Of a stretch of DNA of 34,835 nucleotides, positions 33,602 through 34,835 are shown one piece after another (position 1 is the first letter of the stretch; each line of letters opens with the position of its first letter). Where the stretch lies: positions 1-34,835 of the forward strand of contig NZ_KB904245.1 of NCBI RefSeq assembly GCF_000379925.1. The letters are read 5' to 3'. The position numbers and the translations under genes are program-made. The DNA is from Porphyromonas levii DSM 23370. Lineage in GTDB: Bacteria; Bacteroidota; Bacteroidia; Bacteroidales; Porphyromonadaceae. A model generated the notes under the pieces. It did no database searches. It saw nothing but the letters and a program-made list of their open reading frames with translations, and had not been told where the DNA came from.

Positions 33602-34438
33602 ATGATAAAAAAAGTATTCTTTGCACTTATGATTTGCTTGAGTATTGTGAATTTATTTGCACAAGAAGGTCATAAATCAATTGGGAAGAGTCAGTATGTA
33701 GTAACTTACAAGTTGATATATCAGACAGACACTATCAAAGGCACTACAAAAGATGATCGCTTTATGCTTCAGATTTCCGATAATGAAATGTCAAGATGGG
33801 TGAGCGAATATAGTTATCGTATGGATTCTATTTATGCACTTCCCAACGGGAAAAATATTTGGGTAGGGGAGATAGAGTCGGCTTTTGCTAAGAATGGACG
33901 ACCAGAGGGGAAACGTTCTAAGGAGTATATTTATAAGAATTATCCAGAGACCGGAGATGTGACTGTGACAGATGCTGTGGCTATGCAATGGTATGTCTAT
34001 AATGATGTTTTACACCCACAGGTGTGGGAGATTCGGGACTCACTTCGGATAATACATGGCTATGAGTGTCATCTTGCAACAGCTGATTTTAGGGGTCGTC
34101 GGTGGTACGCATGGTTCACCCCTGAGATCCCAATAGACAATGGACCTTGGAAGTTAGGTGGACTACCTGGGTTTATCTTAGAAGCATACGATCAAAATAA
34201 ACATTATTACTACACTTTACTTGGCTTTGAGGAAAAAGAAATGAATATGTATTATGCTTTGCCTATCGACCTCTTTGACAAGACGGTTGGAGCTATAGAA
34301 AAGACTGATAGAATAAAACTATTACGATCAAAGGCCACAGAAGGCCTCAAAGTTTCTATGCAATTGAGATCTATGGGAATACAAGTAAATGAAAGTCAGC
34401 CTAAACCTTACGACTTAAAAGAGAGGGATTATAGATAA
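33602..34438 (+). CDS. GLPGLI-family secreted protein 2
   Basis: The 278-residue protein has a signal peptide (about 1-21, ending L-F-A-Q) and G-L-P-G-F-I at 187-192 after G-P-W-K-L-G. The shared block F-R-G-R-R-W-Y-A-W-F-T-P-E (163-175) and the preceding Y-E-C-x-x-A-T match protein 1, so the two are paralogues, but the N-terminal and C-terminal parts differ clearly. It should be exported to the periplasm or surface. It is the second half of the second peptide/GLPGLI cassette. Confidence 0.9.
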   Translation: MIKKVFFALMICLSIVNLFAQEGHKSIGKSQYVVTYKLIYQTDTIKGTTKDDRFMLQISDNEMSRWVSEYSYRMDSIYALPNGKNIWVGEIESAFAKNGRPEGKRSKEYIYKNYPETGDVTVTDAVAMQWYVYNDVLHPQVWEIRDSLRIIHGYECHLATADFRGRRWYAWFTPEIPIDNGPWKLGGLPGFILEAYDQNKHYYYTLLGFEEKEMNMYYALPIDLFDKTVGAIEKTDRIKLLRSKATEGLKVSMQLRSMGIQVNESQPKPYDLKERDYR

Positions 34439-34442
34439 TGAT

Positions 34443-34511
34443 ATGAGTAGGACCATTATTGGTTTGGGCAGTATTGTCGCTGCTAGACTTAGTGGTCTAT
34501 CTGTGAAGTAG
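34443..34511 (+). CDS. Possible 22-aa ORF after GLPGLI protein 2
   Basis: A short ATG frame, four bases past the GLPGLI stop, encodes a mildly hydrophobic, basic peptide (M-S-R-T-I-I-G-L-G-S). It may be chance, or the start of a gene cut off by the IS that follows. No homology recognised. Confidence 0.15.
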   Translation: MSRTIIGLGSIVAARLSGLSVK

Positions 34512-34546
34512 TTTTCGATAGTAACAAACTTTACAGATAATTATAA

Positions 34547-34568
34547 TACTCCCCAAAAACTAGACAAC
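34547..34568 (+). mobile_element. Left terminal inverted repeat of an IS3-family element
   Basis: TACTCCCC then AAAAACTAGACAAC resembles the TGTACTGACCCC-type ends of IS3/IS150 elements, and its inverse recurs at 32474-32494. OrfA starts 77 bases inside it, a usual distance. The element continues past the window. Confidence 0.6.
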
Positions 34569-34644
34569 TCAAAAAGTGGTAGATTTGAGAGTTGAGATGG
34601 AATTAATTGTCATTTTCCGATGAAAAGAAGAAAAATAGAAGTTT

Positions 34645-34835
34645 ATGGGACGAAGAAGTAAATACAGTTCAAGCTTTAAGGCACAAGTTGCTTTAGCCGG
34701 CTTGAGGGGCGATGAGACGATCCAGAGTTTAGCGAAGCGATACGAAGTGAGCCCGAGCAAGATTACAGAATGGATGCGAGAACTTGAGGAGAAAGCAGCA
34801 CAGGCTTTTGAAAAGCCTTCTGATAGCACCAAAGA
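34645..34835 (+). CDS. IS3-family transposase OrfA (partial, runs off the window)
   Basis: The first 63 residues are visible: a basic start (M-G-R-R-S-K-Y-S) and a helix-turn-helix (V-A-L-A-G-L-R-G-D-E-T-I-Q-S-L-A-K-R-Y-E, then S-P-S-K-I-T-E-W), as in IS3/IS150 group OrfA proteins. OrfB should follow outside the window in the -1 frame. No damage is seen in the visible part. Confidence 0.85.
   Translation, partial: MGRRSKYSSSFKAQVALAGLRGDETIQSLAKRYEVSPSKITEWMRELEEKAAQAFEKPSDSTK

Overview
The window looks like a chromosomal stretch of a Bacteroidales bacterium, most likely Porphyromonas or a close relative. This rests on Bacteroidetes-type promoters (TTTG, about 19 bases, TAnnTTTG; the best copy is in front of oxyR), few strong Shine-Dalgarno sites, a serine palmitoyltransferase gene, two GLPGLI-family secreted proteins, and a Prx/oxyR stress locus. 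The species cannot be fixed from this sequence alone.

Layout. (1) 1-550 is a decayed IS3-family orfB remnant, followed by a hairpin-rich leader and a thioredoxin-like exported protein (713-1195). (2) 1269-8427 is mostly stress and metal housekeeping: uvrB, a Prx6-type peroxiredoxin divergent from oxyR, a zntA-fur metal-export operon and purN. (3) 8582-13723 is lipid and RNA metabolism: acpP, fabF, rnc, then serine palmitoyltransferase overlapping a short-chain dehydrogenase that probably reduces the sphingoid ketone. (4) 13931-19243 holds a double-domain sialate O-acetylesterase and the pyruvate formate-lyase/activase pair. (5) 19650-25025 is a minus-strand sialic acid operon: nanM, a creatininase-family gene, nanA, an N-acylglucosamine 2-epimerase and a nanT-like MFS transporter. 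With the esterase upstream and the GH3 hexosaminidase/serine-hydrolase fusion downstream (26013-28988), it suggests a glycan scavenger feeding ManNAc and pyruvate into fermentation through PFL. (6) dnaK (29125-31038) closes the housekeeping part.

(7) 31263-34438 is the most unusual part. Two paralogous cassettes each encode a tiny peptide (41 and 57 aa, too short for a standard ORF listing) with a bacteriocin-type leader (L-S/T-x-S-E-M-M-N ending in NG or GG at residue 17) and a conserved V-S-x-E-E-Y-C core start. Each peptide gene is followed by a terminator-like hairpin and then a secreted GLPGLI-family protein. The cassettes look more AT-rich than the housekeeping genes. They are separated by a broken IS30 gene that carries an IS3-type end, and an intact IS3-family start follows at the right edge.

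Several gene-free stretches carry ordered repeats: five 18-bp palindromes with an exact 22-bp period (11170-11275), a 151-bp dyad made of AT-rich palindromes in front of the nan operon (25135-25285), and smaller direct repeats near 31115 and 33123.
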